Shown: positions 1 through 12,135 of the stretch, piece after piece
Position numbering within the stretch: the first letter of the stretch is position 1
Layout of the letters: each line of letters opens with the position of its first letter
DNA from: Daphnia carinata
Taxonomy: Eukaryota; Arthropoda; Branchiopoda; Diplostraca; Daphniidae
Length of the DNA: 64,000 nucleotides
NCBI RefSeq assembly: GCF_022539665.2
Contig: NC_081335.1
Span: 7,316,001 to 7,380,000 of the forward strand
Direction of reading: 5' to 3'
The notes under the pieces: model-generated
What the model was told of the DNA's origin: nothing
Seen by the model: only the letters and a program-made list of their open reading frames with translations
The model's database searches: none
Made by a program: the position numbers and the translations under genes

Positions 1-1782
1 AAGATTTGAAAAGAAACAATGCAAAATTTAAAAAAAAAAGTTTTTTCTTTTTTTTTTTAGGAAATAATTTAGGTTTCTCAGAGGAACCCAAATAAACGTC
101 TATTGGACATGTTCGAAATGTCTCAAAACGTTCCACAGCCCTTGGATCATCAAAACGGCTCTAACAAATTAAACTTCTCACGTCGAATTGCTAGGCAAAA
201 GAGTATATTGTGCCATGGCAATATATCTAAATCGAATGTGGAACACCTTTCTCGCGTGATACCCAATACAGATCTAAACGTAACGCGTGTAACGGTTATC
301 ATGCAGGGCTGTAGAAGTTTCTCAATACCATTCGTGCAACACAATTGAGAGGTGCAACTAAAGGCCTGTATATCGGAATGGACGTGTCCATAATCTGAAA
401 TTTTATCCATTCCTTCGCGCTTTTCCCGAAATATTTGTCGTGAAATGCTACACAAGTTTTGCATTCGAGACTAAGGAAAATCCTATCGCACAGCTTAATG
501 CTTTTAAGTTTTATTGTTTTGAATCTTTTCCCTGTTCAAAAAACGCCAAAGTCTCTGTATTTCTAGTGAGTGAAATGATGCCAAAATATTTTTTAAATGT
601 CAAAAACTGGCTTCCTTGAACAACCAACCACAAAGTCTGATGCTAGTCTTTTCATTATTGCGTGCATCGTCAACTCAAAATAAAACTGTGACCTCCCTGC
701 ATGTTTTGGATTTAATTTCGATACCAAGGAAAACCATGCACTATCCTTGCATCACACATTGTTTGCTGGAATTTAAAAAGCCGGAACCTAAATCAGGTAG
801 ACAAAAGTGGCATACATTTTTTTCCCCATGCGCATTACGATTTATGAATAAGGAATGAATTTAGATACAAATAGCTCGCGTGCGACATAGGCTACAAATC
901 AATCAACTATTGGGGTAGAGGAAGTATTTGATAAAATTGCAATAGGAAAATGAAAACAGGAAATACACGGAAAGCGAGTGGAAGGTGGATTACAAAAGAG
1001 AAAAAGCGTTGGTGCTCACTGTTCTATACATTCCCCAAATGATAGTTTGTGCAGTCAAAGCAAAACTGCAATCAAACTTCAAAGTGGGACTCTACAATAA
1101 AAACGTCTCCGACTTAAAAATGTATTTCTCTTACGTAACGTGCGGGCATCAACTATGTTTATCTTTACACTTGGTCCATACCATAAAATGGATTTTGATC
1201 GATAGCATCCGATAAATATATAGGCTATCCAAATTGTAAAAGCAACATTTTAACAAAAAAGAGCCGTGAGTTGCAGTAGCCTTCACCAGACTTTTTTTTC
1301 TCTGCATCCACTATACCTACTTTACGTCTTTTCCTCCTCTTTTATTAACGAGACTTTGTCTATTTTTTTTAATGGCTTATGTAGACAGAAAAGGGATGAG
1401 GAATAGAATTTTTTGCGCGAATGAGCCAATTAGTAAGGGGACAGTAAAAAAAAAGTCTTCAATAAAAGATGCAGAGACTCACGATTCTATGCCATTTCTG
1501 TACAGGTTTCTTTTACAAGCGGACCACGATTAAGAAATCTATTAACCATTGTCCGTTGACATTTACCGAAATATAATTAAAACATTGGCGCATTTCCACG
1601 GACTAAAACTTGTGTTGGTTAATTCCTCGGTAGAAATTTGGCAGCCGTCAAGCGAGCTTTCGATGCACTGTCAGTCAATGGTGGTTCAGAAGACTTATGG
1701 CAGAAGTCTATTGAGTGAACTCGAGAGAACTGTAAAGAAACAAATAGTTTTCTGTAACATTATTTTTGTCATGTAAATAAGA
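1..1782. other. No recognisable gene
   Basis: A+T-rich sequence with poly-T/poly-A runs. Short open frames occur on both strands but none has a recognisable domain, signal peptide or coherent splice structure. It may hold introns or UTR of a gene to the left. I see nothing I can name here. Confidence 0.5.
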
Positions 1783-2325
1783 CTAAGGCCTTACATTTGG
1801 TTCTGATTGCATTTGATCTGGAACTTGTTCATCTGCATACCAGTTCTTGTTAAACGTATCGATCGGATGTACAGGTGAGATAGTTGAAGGAGGATTTTTT
1901 AGAGCGATGTGACTAACTTTCGAGCTTTTGTTGGCTTTTGGCGTTTCCTTTTTGCAAAAATGAACTTTCACGACTATGTATACGACCAACAAGAGAAAGC
2001 ACACAGCAGCGCCCAAGCCAAGCACCATCCTGAAAAATTTTAATTTATGTTTTTAAACAAGTAGGAGAAGAACTTTGTCAAAGCTGTTTATCGTGTTCGC
2101 AAGTGAATTCAAATGAAAAAAATATTATACTTACGCTGTAACTGGGATTGAATTAATTTCTTTTTCCTTGATACTCAGAGGTTCTTCCATAATGGAATGG
2201 CTTGTGAGAGGAACGACATCCACTGAATGATCTTCATGATCGGTTGGTACACCCTGGTTTACGGCGTAATGATCGACGCCGGCAGAAGATCGGGAGAGCT
2301 TAGTATCCGAGTGCTGGTTGGTCAT
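1783..2325 (-). CDS. Small single-pass membrane protein, unknown family
   Basis: Two exons, 2325-2135 and 2029-1783, joined by a GT-AG intron (donor GTAAGT, acceptor TTTCAG), give 438 nt and a 145-aa protein. The join makes an Ala codon across the junction and keeps the frame open. The first ~65 residues are polar and acidic with no signal peptide. About 20 hydrophobic residues follow (VLGLGAAVCFLLLVVYIVV), then a basic KVHFCKK stop-transfer patch, then a ~60-residue polar tail rich in Ser, Pro and Asn. I infer a type III or tail-proximal membrane protein. I do not recognise the family. The start is the first in-frame Met after an upstream region without coding character; further 5' exons remain possible. 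It is transcribed in the same direction as the P1 gene to its right, about 1 kb away. Confidence 0.55.
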
Positions 2326-3395
2326 TCTAGGTCCGTCTTTAGAACAGTAATGGAATTACAATTATGGTGAGCCAGTGGCTTGGTATTTGGGCTACGACTT
2401 GCTGGAACAAGACAGTCGCCTTCACTGCAGTGAGCTCAAAGCGCATCTACCCAGTCACCTGTATATTTATAACGATACCATGTCACGGATATGTAAAATA
2501 GCTGTGCAAGGCGTGTGACCGATTTCCCCTTTCAAACCTCCATGACCGTGACTAACTACAAGATTAAAAAATTTACAGCAACCGAGTTGGGAAACGGAGC
2601 ATTGTTCTAGCGCAGAAATCGAACAAACGTATTGTGAGTTACGATAAAAATACTCTATAATCGAATGGATAAGTTACCTTAAGTGTTATTGCTCTCAAAT
2701 GATTTTAATAGGACGTATACTACACTCCATTATAGGCGTACCCATTAAATTAGTATGGAAACCAATTCCCCAGCAATTTCATCTTTCCTGTTAGATTGAA
2801 TAATCCGTACAGAATCAATCGCAGGAGTAATTCAGACATTTTAAATTATTAACTAGAGAATCTGCGCTGCAGCAATTTTATTCTATTTCAACTTACAATT
2901 CGCTATGCAACAAGCTGGGACTGAAAACCAGCCTTAATTATGTGAGGATTCTGAAGTTTCTTTCAATGATCTGGTTGAGATTTGATGTACGATAGCATTA
3001 ACTGGGCAGGACTACACTTATTTCTACGTTTCGGAATTTATATACAACATTTAACGTAAGGTGGTATTAGTTTTCCTTCCTTCGTAATGCAACCGTATGG
3101 CAGACGTATCCATCCATAATAATCGTTTTAATTACTTCCTACTAGCATAGCCAACAAATTCAATAGGAAAGTATGGATTTTCAATGTTAACATTCCAAGT
3201 TAAAGAATCAGACATGCAATCAAATTGCTGTGCCATGCTTATCATTGCTTTTTTTAAAGCAAACTATAGCCTTGCAATATGAACCTTAAAAATAAGTTAA
3301 GTCAGCTAGACAACAAATTTGATGGAACTTCTGGTGTATTTGCATGACACAAAATGATCAATGTCAAGGCAAAACAGAAGTGGACTGGAATCCTT
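2326..3395. other. Intergenic / 5' region of the membrane protein gene
   Basis: No recognisable gene. The segment next to 2326 is presumably the promoter and 5' UTR of the minus-strand membrane protein. The right end holds the 3' UTR of the P1 gene. A+T-rich with no obvious repeat. Confidence 0.4.
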
Positions 3396-4118
3396 CTAGT
3401 CAAACAGACCTGCACAACAAAAACATAGTTTAGAATAATGAACAAATCTAGAAATATGACAAAAAACATACCAAAGCCCATGTCATCATCTTCCTCCTCA
3501 GACTCTTCTTTCTTTTTCTCTTCCTTCTTCTCCTCCTTGGCAGCAGCAGCAGCAGGGGCTGTAAGACAATACAAAAGCAATTAAAAACAATTTTCAGGAC
3601 TATGGTATTAAGTACTGTGACTAGCGTCAGACTGCGAGGAGTTTTATAATCAATGTAGTTCATACGAATATTTAGCGAACCATCCGTTTATCATCATGTT
3701 ACCACTCATGCTCCAACATTATTAATTAAATTATTACCGGCAGCAGCAGCTCCACCGGCAGCTGGGGCAGCGCCAACTCCCGATCCTACGTTGGTGATCA
3801 TGCTCTTAAGGTTCAAGCCCTCCAAAGCCTTGGCGAACAAGCCTGGCCAGTAAGGTTCCACCTTAACATCAGCAGCTTTCAAGATTGTTTGAATCTTTTC
3901 GGCCTACAACAAAATGATAGAACATAATCAAAACGTGCACCACATACGTTGACAGAGTTAAAACGAGGCAGTGAAACATTAGGACCTCAGCGCCATGTTC
4001 CGGAACAGTAGGAATAAAAAGTAACAAAAACTATATTTACCGTAATGGCTACGTCATCGTCCAAAAGAACGAGAGCAGCGTAGACACAGGCGAGTTCGTC
4101 TTTACTATGATCAGCCAT
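3396..4118 (-). CDS. RPLP1: 60S acidic ribosomal protein P1
   Basis: Four exons (4118-4041, 3903-3738, 3558-3472, 3409-3396) splice with GT-AG introns to 345 nt, a 114-aa protein, the usual P1 length. The N-terminus [20 protein letters not shown] is the P1 dimerisation region. The middle has the Ala/Pro-rich hinge. A long Glu/Lys stretch leads to the conserved acidic tail ending DDDMGFGLFD, whose last five codons cross the final intron. P1 pairs with P2 on P0 to form the lateral stalk of the large ribosomal subunit, which recruits translation GTPases. The pyrimidine-rich sequence upstream of the start, read on the minus strand, suits a TOP-type ribosomal-protein promoter, though I cannot place the start of transcription. 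The gene looks intact. Confidence 0.95.
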
Positions 4119-5646
4119 TTCAATGAAGAATTTCGGAGGATGTTTTTAGATAAGTGCAAGTCGCCACAAGGACCTTAGCTCGCAAGAACGAGAACAAGCA
4201 AAAGAATGAAAAACTTGTAACTCGTGTTGCTTGAAGCAGAGAAGGAAGAGAAGCCTCTACTAGCTCTGGTGGCGCAAATCTCAACTTTTGGGAAGCCGGC
4301 TAGTGGAGTACTATGTACTAATCAGTACCCAGTACAAGTTTCTCGCAAATGCAAAAATTCTTCAAAATCCTTTTAAAATGTATTATCTGTAAAGCAATTG
4401 GTAATTGGTATTAATCTATAACTATTTAATATTTTCCTTGAATTGTTTTCCATTAAGTATGTAGTTATTTGAATGAAATGGTTTTTGTTAACTTTAAGGG
4501 CGGAGCATAAATGCCATGCTTTAAATTTATGGCAGCTAATCTATCTAGATCTAGCTATTCCCGCCATGCAGTTAGTCGAATAATTGTAAAAATAAGAGAA
4601 AGTGATGTATTAATCAGGTGCTGATGTTATTTTAAGTCGATAAGAAATAGCGAACTGAACCATAAAATTGCCGATGGTGAAAAGCATAAACAAAATTTTT
4701 AACATTGCTGTAAATTCTCGTATCGATGCAACATATCGAATACTACACTAAACATTCTGCTACCTCTTACATGGCATGATTGCCTATATCGAAATTTACT
4801 GTAGACCTACGAGGGAAAGGCAGGAAACTCGCAGAAATAGAGTGTCCCTTGTTTGTTTGGCAAACCCGGTCCGCAAATTTCTTCAATCAAATTTTCATCA
4901 GCCGTTCGTGTTCCGACGAGTCTAATATCCACAACATCAACAAGACACAGGAACAACTGTTAAAAAATAAAAAACAGTTCTTAGAATGCAGATTCGCTTA
5001 ATTTAGAGAATGCTGGAATTAGCTCAGTCTATTATCTATCGTTAAATCGCAGCGCCAAATCTTTAAAAAGACGATAACTATAACCATAGCGCGAATTCAA
5101 ACAAAGGTTTCTTCTGTTGCGATGCGAATATCACGGTTCAACGTTGGCTTTTTTATTGAGTACCGAAACTCACGAGATTGGTCTTCCGTCTTTCTCCAAT
5201 CATTTGCCTTATGATTTACTAATCTTTTCAAAATCGAGCTGATAACCTTAAACATCTTAATTGATCCCTATGCTCCTACAGTTAGAAGTTGAAAAATCTT
5301 TACTGAAACACCTTTTACTATTTATGTGAAAAAGAATACCTAATTCTAACGGTTTGTGAGTTAACATGTTCGACTGACAAGCCATTTAAAGATTTTGTGT
5401 TCCAATCTATGTCATACGCTTAAACTGGTTAGCTAGCGCAGAGCTAGCGTTGTAGTTCCAACAAAAGAAAAGATTTCGGTAACCGCTAGGTGTCCTAAAT
5501 TTAGTGAGGAACACAGCACGTAAAAACACAGGCGAACGAACCACCACTTGTTGGAAAGCAAAGACAGATTTTTACGGAAGAGTCGTAGCGCGCTTAAGCG
5601 ATCGAGTGTCAAAGTACAAGAAATTGCTCAGAAGAGATAAAGAACG
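4119..5646. other. Intergenic region between divergent P1 and endophilin-B genes
   Basis: Contains the head-to-head 5' regions of the P1 (-) and endophilin-B (+) genes. Pyrimidine-rich patches occur near 4150-4250 on the minus strand. Otherwise A+T-rich, with no coding region or repeat that I can support. Confidence 0.5.
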
Positions 5647-7084
5647 ATGGAATTTAACGTTAAAAAATTTGTGGGAGATGCGGGAACTTTATTTACTCGC
5701 GCAGTTCAAGTATGTTACTAACATCATTTCTGCTTTATCAAGTAATATGAATGTCAATATACATTGTTTACAATTTTTAGTTTACTGAAGAAAAGTTGGG
5801 TACCTCTGAAAAAACAGAGCTAGATGCTCACTTTGAAAATCTTTCTCAAAGATGTGATTTAACCAAGTCCTGGACTGAAAAATTAATCAGGGATGTTGAT
5901 TCAGTTCTCACACCTAACCCAGGTTGTTGATTTATCTATCTTTTGCACCCAATTTTAAGCCAATTAATTGCATTTATATTTAGGAAATAGAGTGGAAGAT
6001 TTTTTGATGGACAAAATTGAGAGAAGGAGATTAGCACGTCTCTCTAATTTGGATTACTTGGGAGTAGATATGGTTGAGGCTGGCAATGATTTAGGGCCTG
6101 GCACCTTATATGGTCAGATTAACATAGTTCATCACATTTAGTTTCCTCTCTTGACATAATTGCTTTTTTCTTACTTTCAGGGAGTACTTTGCTGAAAGTT
6201 GGACTATGTCAGCAGAAATTGGGAGCTCTTGAACGTGATTTTGCAGCTTCTGCTGCACAAGTATTTGGGGATCCCTTAAAAAGATTCATGGAAAGTGACC
6301 TAAAAGTGAGTAATGTTGTATATCCATTCATATTTAAATATGTACTGAATATGTTGTCTGGTAGTCAATATTAAGAGAAAGAAAGCTACTTGAATCTAAG
6401 CGCCTGGATCTGGATGCTGCAAAAAATCGCCTAAGGAAATCCAAGACACAATCTAGTCAACAAATAGTACTGATAAATTATGCTTTATTCAGTTGTATTA
6501 TTTTTCACTAGTTTTTATTATTTAGGCAGAACAAGAAGTAAACTTAGCCCAGGTTGAATTTGATCGACAGTCTGAGGTAACTAGACTGCTGCTTGAGGGC
6601 ATTGGACCTGCACACACATCTCATTGTAAACATCTCCAAGTAAGGAAACTAGTCATCAGTCTTTTTGTTCAAATATTTAAATACCCAAATCTATTAAGGA
6701 CTTTGCAGCAGCTCAAGCAAGGTATTTTTTGGCTTGCAGTGCAACTCTCCAACAACTTCAGAAGGAATTGGGCTCCCTGAGTTTGCAAGTGAGCACTACA
6801 GATATTACTTTAAACAGCCCGACATCTCTTGGATTACCAGAACGTAGAAAAGCCCGTGTCATTTGCGATTACGACAGCCAGGATGCAACTGAATTATCAT
6901 TAATAGCTGGCGAGGTAGTCGTTTTTTCGATTATAATTTAAGAATTAAAGTGTAATTAAATTCTTAGATTATAGATGTGGTAAGCACGTTTCCGACCGAC
7001 CCCGATTATGTGCAAGCTGAACGTGGACAGCAGTCAGGGAAAATTCCATCTAGTTACTTGGAATTTTTTGATCCAACATGTTAA
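5647..7084 (+). CDS. SH3GLB: Endophilin-B (BAR and SH3 domain protein)
   Basis: Eight exons (5647-5709, 5781-5922, 5984-6112, 6181-6305, 6365-6466, 6526-6639, 6699-6914, 6968-7084) with consistent phases give 1008 nt, a 335-aa protein. It opens with MEFNVKKFVGDAGTLFTRAV, the amphipathic N-terminal helix of endophilin B. A BAR domain follows (about residues 25-230; KTELDAH, LGPGTLYG, RLLLEGI are family hallmarks). A C-terminal SH3 domain (about 275-335) has the ALYDY-like ARVICDYDSQ and the G-KIPSSYLE end. Endophilin B senses and bends membranes at mitochondria, Golgi and autophagosomes and binds proline-rich partners through SH3. The protein is somewhat shorter than vertebrate SH3GLB1 (about 365 aa), mainly in the linker before SH3. 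No lesion seen. It converges with RPS18, whose stop codon lies 131 bp downstream. Confidence 0.93.
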
Positions 7085-7215
7085 TGTAAATATTTCAATA
7101 TCAGAATTAAATTTGTAAAAAAAAAGGGAATACATATAGTAATTGGTTTCCATGAATGTATTGGCTGATGTATCAATATTCCACAGAAAAATACTCGAAA
7201 ACAGCGAGAAACTTT

Positions 7216-7999
7216 CTACTTCTTTTTCGAGACACCGACAGTGCGTCCACGACGACCAGTTGTTTTTGTATGTTGACCACGAACTCGCAAGCTGTAATAT
7301 GATAGAAAATTAAGATCAGGAAAATAATCGAACCAGCCCACAAACATACCCCCAGTAATGACGTAGACCACGATGAGCACGAATCTTCTTAAGCCTCTCA
7401 AGATCTTCACGAAGCTTATTCTCAAGCATGTTGGATGTGACCTAATGGCATAACAAAATTAACTAATGCAGCAGAACAATTTACTTGAAGATTTACTTGA
7501 GAGAATTTGCCATCCTTGATATCCTTCTGCCTGTTAAGGAACCAGTCAGGAATCTTGTACTGTCTTGGGTTTGCCATGATTGTGATTAATTTCTCAACCT
7601 ATATGACACAATCAAATACATTTGCTACAGATCTATAAATTCGACGGATTAAAACTATTTCACCTCTTCCTCTGACAGCTCACCGGCGCGTTTAGTCAAA
7701 TCGATGTCGGCCTTCTTCAGGACAACATTGGCATAACGGCGACCAACACCTTTAATCGAGGTGACGGCGAACATGATTTTCTGTTTTCCATCGATGTTGG
7801 TATTGAGAATACGCAAAATGTGTTGGAATTTCTCGGGAAGTACCAGCGACTGCAAGCATAGATCCACAGAAATTACACTCAATACATCACAATTTGTAGC
7901 CCAAATAAAGCAGAATGATATAATCAACCACTATATCTATCCCTTAATAGCGGGAAAATTACGATGTTAAAGATTTTGCTGAATAATAAATCTCACCAT
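7216..7999 (-). CDS. RPS18: 40S ribosomal protein S18
   Basis: Five exons (7999-7997, 7849-7664, 7598-7497, 7441-7350, 7291-7216) give 459 nt, 152 aa, exactly the animal RPS18 length. The first exon is only the ATG codon, followed directly by GTGAGA. The second begins [13 protein letters not shown]. Further hallmarks are [11 protein letters not shown], the [21 protein letters not shown]-terminal core and the basic VSKKK end. RPS18 (uS13 family) sits in the small-subunit head and contacts P-site tRNA and the intersubunit bridge. Introns are 59-147 bp. The gene looks intact and is convergent with endophilin-B. Confidence 0.96.
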
Positions 8000-9046
8000 G
8001 ATGGAAGTTTATCCGATTCACCAGCTTACCAAAGACGAAACGAGCTGGACTCGAAATGAAAGAAGTCAGGGATGCCATGTTGCCACATTAATGTTGGCAC
8101 CGGTACGCTGCCGCAAAGGGGTAAGAGTAGGGCTCGGCCCCGCGTCAATCCAGTAGCTTTTTGGCCGATCGGTTGTGGATTTCGGTTTGGTTTTTTGGGT
8201 TTTCAGGTAATCTTTTTTTCTGTCCATGAGCATTTTGGTCAGCTTTCGGGTCTCAATCGGTGCCAGGAAAAAGAGATACCGGTTCCAAAACTCGGCTATT
8301 TATCGCCATTACACCGCTGCTTTACCCGTACTTTGTAAGCGCATATAGCTTTGTGGTTCTGGAGGCAACATACCCCGCATGTGAACCTTATTCGAATCCA
8401 GCCAGGTGCTCGATAATTTACGAGATCGGTGTTCAACCCGGGCTTACAGTAAACTTTTTTCATCCATCTCCAATGGGTCTTACACTATCTAGGTGTCACC
8501 TTTCATATATCGTATCGGTTACACCGGGTAATTCGAACCGAACCGCTTAAAAAGTATAGGGTTGGTACCCGAGTGGTGGGCCGATTGGGCGTTTTTTGGG
8601 CAAGTTGGTGCCGTTAACGGGTCTCAGGTAATCGGGGCCGTGACCTGGCAACGGACAATGTAATTTACTTATTTACGTAAAACATAGAAGTAAAACTTTT
8701 AAAGCGCTTATTACCACATAGAGATTTTATCAGAGAAAAACGAACGAAAATTATAATCGGTTCCTGCTTTACATTCCAACATATGGCTTTTTTAACAGGA
8801 GGAAAATCATATAGAAAATGAAACGGAAAATGAAACACCCGAAGTTGCCGTCCCATCATGACAGGAGGGCGCATGGAGCAATTACATCAAAATTCCGCTA
8901 TTTTTTCTGTCGCATGTTTTTCTCTTTAAACCAATCAATATAAATTGCGTTAAATCAAGTCTCTTTTGGGGTGTCCTACCGGTACGTAAACAAAGTGATT
9001 ATTTGAATTCATTGCTGTAATTGAAATCTATTTCATATCTGCAGCA
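8000..9046. other. Intergenic region, G+C-richer middle part with internal repetition
   Basis: Between the divergent RPS18 (-) and hydroxylysine kinase (+) genes. The 8080-8650 part is richer in G+C than its surroundings and repeats short phrases (GGTCTCA, TCAGGTAATC, GGTGCCG/ACGGGTCTCA at 8240-8270 and 8600-8635). This suggests an old repeat element. Two open frames there (8072-8338, 8260-8550) have no recognisable protein content. Confidence 0.4.
8340..8412 (+). repeat. Possible tRNA-derived SINE head (A-box / B-box like)
   Basis: TAGCTTTGTGGTTCTGG (8346-8362) resembles a Pol III A box. TTATTCGAATCC (8388-8399) lies at tRNA-like spacing and resembles a B box. No convincing cloverleaf closes, so this is at best a degenerate tRNA-derived SINE head rather than a tRNA gene. 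Low confidence. Confidence 0.25.
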
Positions 9047-10603
9047 ATGGAAAGAAGTGAAATCTTATTGAAACCAGGACAACAGATCAAACCTTATGTT
9101 CCAAATGAAGTTATACAAGACTTGCTTTTGAAATTGTACAACCTTCAAGTGATCTCTGTTGAAGAACTCAATAGCTATGACGACAGGAATTTTCACATAA
9201 TGGTCAATAGCCATATTGATTTATTTTAGCTCACATATGTTAATAAATGTATGCTTATTTTCAGGTAAAAGAACATAATTGTCTACCTGATACAGAAGAT
9301 GTGTGCCTTGATGGGTATGTTTTGAAAATAACGAATTCCCTTGATTCAAAAGCATGTAATTTGATTGATGCTCAACACAAAATGATGGTTTATTTAGGTA
9401 TTTTCTTTCATAAAAACAAGCTAACACTCTATACTAATAATAGTTTTGTTTAAGACAAAAATGGTTTACCTTGCCCAAAACCAATAAAAAATATTGAAGG
9501 GAAATTCATGTCTCTAGAACAGTTGGAGAATCCTGCAAAGAGTCTCTTTCTTGAAAACAATGGTTTGATATACTATTTGATAGAGAAACTACACTACAGA
9601 CTCTTTAGTTAACAACCATAATTAGCTTTTTATGGAAACCACGTTACAGGCAAGCACATTGTGCGTCTATTGTCATTTCTCCCTGGGAATATCTTGTATA
9701 GTGTACCCTACACAAAGGATCTTCTTCTTCAGGTCGGAGAGCTTGTTGCCAAAACTGACCTAGCTTTGATGGTAAAGGCAAAATGTTTTCTAGAAGATAT
9801 GGTTATCTTTGTAATTGCTTTTACTGGTTATACAGGGATTTGTACATGATGGTCTCAAAGGAGTTGACAGGATATGGAATTTGAGTGCAGTTCCTAAGCT
9901 ATGTGATTTTATTTATGTGATAAAAGATGACCATAAACATGAATTAGCAATGGAAGTCATCGATAATTTCAAATCCCATGTTCTCCCACATCTTCAAAAG
10001 CTCAAATCTGGTCCTATTCATGGGGATTTCAATGAACAGAACATCTTAGGTTTTCTGCCGATCCTGGTGTTGAAATTCCTTAGACATTAACCAACACTAT
10101 GCACGTTAAAATTTTTTTCTAGTGAAACCAGATGAAAATCAACCTGGCAAATATGTGATATCTGGTATTCTGGATTTTGGAGATGTCCATTTCAACTATT
10201 ACGTATTTGAAATAGCCATCGCTATTTGCTACATGATGATAGAGTGCAAAACAATGGATATGCTTGACGCGCCTGGTCACGTCTTGGCAGGTTACAATCG
10301 TTTGCGAGCGATTCCTGACGAAGAATTTGTTTTATTAAAGGTATTCGCGTATGCTGAATATAGCTATATAATATATATTTAAATCAATATTTTGTAAACT
10401 GACATCGCTAGGATTGCATTTCCGCAAGATTTTGCCAATCACTTGTATTGGGTGCCTACTCTTTTTCTCAAAATCCCGACCCATACTTGTTGATTACATC
10501 ACAGAACGGTTGGCAGTGTCTTAAAGCCCTTTGGGAATATCCAAAAGATGAACTATACAAACGATGGCGATTGATCATAGAAGACTACAATAAGTGTTTA
10601 TGA
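9047..10603 (+). CDS. HYKK: Hydroxylysine kinase (aminoglycoside phosphotransferase family)
   Basis: Seven exons (9047-9202, 9265-9397, 9455-9562, 9650-9771, 9836-10049, 10123-10340, 10412-10603) with matching phases give 1143 nt, a 380-aa protein (human HYKK/AGPHD1 is 373). The APH-type kinase fold is evident. SYDDRNFHI lies in the nucleotide-binding lobe. The catalytic loop IHGDFNEQNIL carries the His-Gly-Asp and downstream Asn of the family. The metal-binding segment is GILDFGDV. The YYVFEIAIAICYMMIECK helix after it closely matches animal hydroxylysine kinases. The enzyme phosphorylates 5-hydroxylysine with GTP in lysine/collagen catabolism. An AATAAA polyadenylation signal follows the stop (about 10613). 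No lesion seen. Confidence 0.93.
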
Positions 10604-10689
10604 AAAATATTAAATAAATAAGCGTACTATTTTTTCATTCTTTGGGAGGAAAATGACTAAATATACAGCAACGTTTTTATTTCTTTGGC

Positions 10690-11124
10690 CAGACTTGCCG
10701 TTGCGATTGTTTTTTCGATTTTGATCGCCGATCAAATCATCACTGATTGATTTTGATTGGCGATTCGATTTTTTCAAAATGATTTGATCGGCGATAAAAT
10801 TTCAGCGATTGCGATCATTTTGGGGCGAAATCTAGTGGTGGAAATTTAAACTAAACTGTCACCATTTCAAGTCAATGGCGACCAAAAAGGCGTCTGCTGC
10901 GAAAAAAGGATAAACAGCATCCTCAGCAAAACTTTTCAGCAAAAATTTATATGAATCATAAGTTTTTACGTTTGGTGGCGCTGACTTCAATCGCAAAAAT
11001 GATCGCTGTCGATCAACGAGTTTTTTGATCGCCGATCAAATCAAAATCAAAATGTAAAGATTTGATCGGCGATCGTTTTTTTAATCGTAATCGGTGATCG
11101 ATGATCGCGATCGCGGCAAGTCTG
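10690..11124. mobile_element. hAT-like MITE, 435 bp, with 8-bp target duplication
   Basis: The element starts CAGACTTGCCG and ends with the exact inverted copy CGGCAAGTCTG. Both ends are flanked by the same 8 bases, TCTTTGGC (10682-10689 and 11125-11132). An 8-bp duplication and CAG-starting inverted ends are hAT superfamily features. The interior has no ORF. It is dominated by inverted copies of phrases such as GATTTGATCGGCGATC, so the whole element could fold into a long imperfect hairpin. It is non-autonomous. Confidence 0.85.
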
Positions 11125-11291
11125 TCTTTGGCCCAAGTCGTTCAACGTACGATCGCTAAATTATGAAACAAGCACATAAGAAATTAAATGCAATATTCAA
11201 ACAATGATTAGAATAGTAACCGAGCTACGGGGCTGTGTATTAGCAACCTGATGATTATCAAATAAAATTCCGGAACTATGATGGGTGTCAC

Positions 11292-11400
11292 CAGACTTGC
11301 CGCGATCGCGATCAAAAGTTGATCGGAGATCCGATCTTTTGAGAAGATCGGAGATTGGATCGGCGATCCCAAAAAATTGATCGCGATCCGATCGTTTTTA
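11292..11400 (+). mobile_element. Truncated second copy of the CAGACTTGCCG MITE
   Basis: CAGACTTGCCGCGATCGCGATC at 11292 repeats the terminal sequence of the 10690-11124 element, followed by the same kind of GATC-rich palindromic phrases up to about 11400. No matching right terminus or 8-bp duplication is visible, so it is a solo end or a truncated copy. Confidence 0.6.
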
Positions 11401-12135
11401 GCCAACATGGTCTCCGCGAGTTGACTCGACCGTTCGGGTTCTAAACGGCACACGATTCTCGCACTGTGATTGGCTCTCCAGCTGTGACGCCAGTGGCAAC
11501 CACCACTGAAAGAAAGCAAACTGTTGATGTGTCGTCTGCTTGTGTCGTCTGCATGTGTCGTCTGCATCGATTTCTATTTTCAAATTAGGCCCAAATCATA
11601 AAATTACTAATAAAAAATCACAAAACATTCCTGAAATCAACACTGACATCTTTTACGATAACCCCTTGGACTCGACGGTAAGCGATTTTTTTGTTTCCAG
11701 TGAACCATGAATGTAAGTAGTTTAATAAATGACTGTAAAAATTCGAATTTAAAAATAAACCAAATGAAAAAGCTTTCCTATTCCTTTTGTATTATTATAA
11801 CGATAAGCCTATACCATAAGACAAATTTGGAATCGTAAAACTGTTTTTGAACTTATTTTACGTTGATAATAATGGAAATTTTAAAAATTCCGCCTAAAAA
11901 TAATGGCATCCGTTTTCTCTACTGTGATTGGTTGTTCGTAATTTAGTATTTCTTTAACTAATTTGATTAATTTTGGTTGCTTAATGCCTACCAAAACATT
12001 TCTCATGACACAAGGAATCTAGATATTACATCGATAGCGTATAATAAGCCAAAAAAAATGCCTAAACGAAGGGCCCAAAGTTTTCGGTTTTTCATAGTTT
12101 CCCCTCCTCCCATAAACCGTCCAAAAATAAAATAT
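11401..12135. other. Intergenic, A+T-rich, with a short 13-bp tandem repeat
   Basis: No gene seen. TGTGTCGTCTGC occurs three times at 13-14-bp steps (11528, 11541, 11554). The rest is A+T-rich up to the 4-bp duplication (ATAT) that borders the LTR retrotransposon. The stretch 11150-11250 resembles 45360-45460 in the spacer before the second large duplicate. Confidence 0.4.

Noticed and set aside
8072-8550. Two overlapping plus-strand ORFs (88 and 96 codons)
   Set aside because: Compositionally odd and inside a repeat-like G+C-richer stretch; no homology recognised.
11208-11583. Minus-strand ORFs of 119 and 61 codons
   Set aside because: They cover the truncated MITE and the TGTGTCGTCTGC repeat; no protein features.
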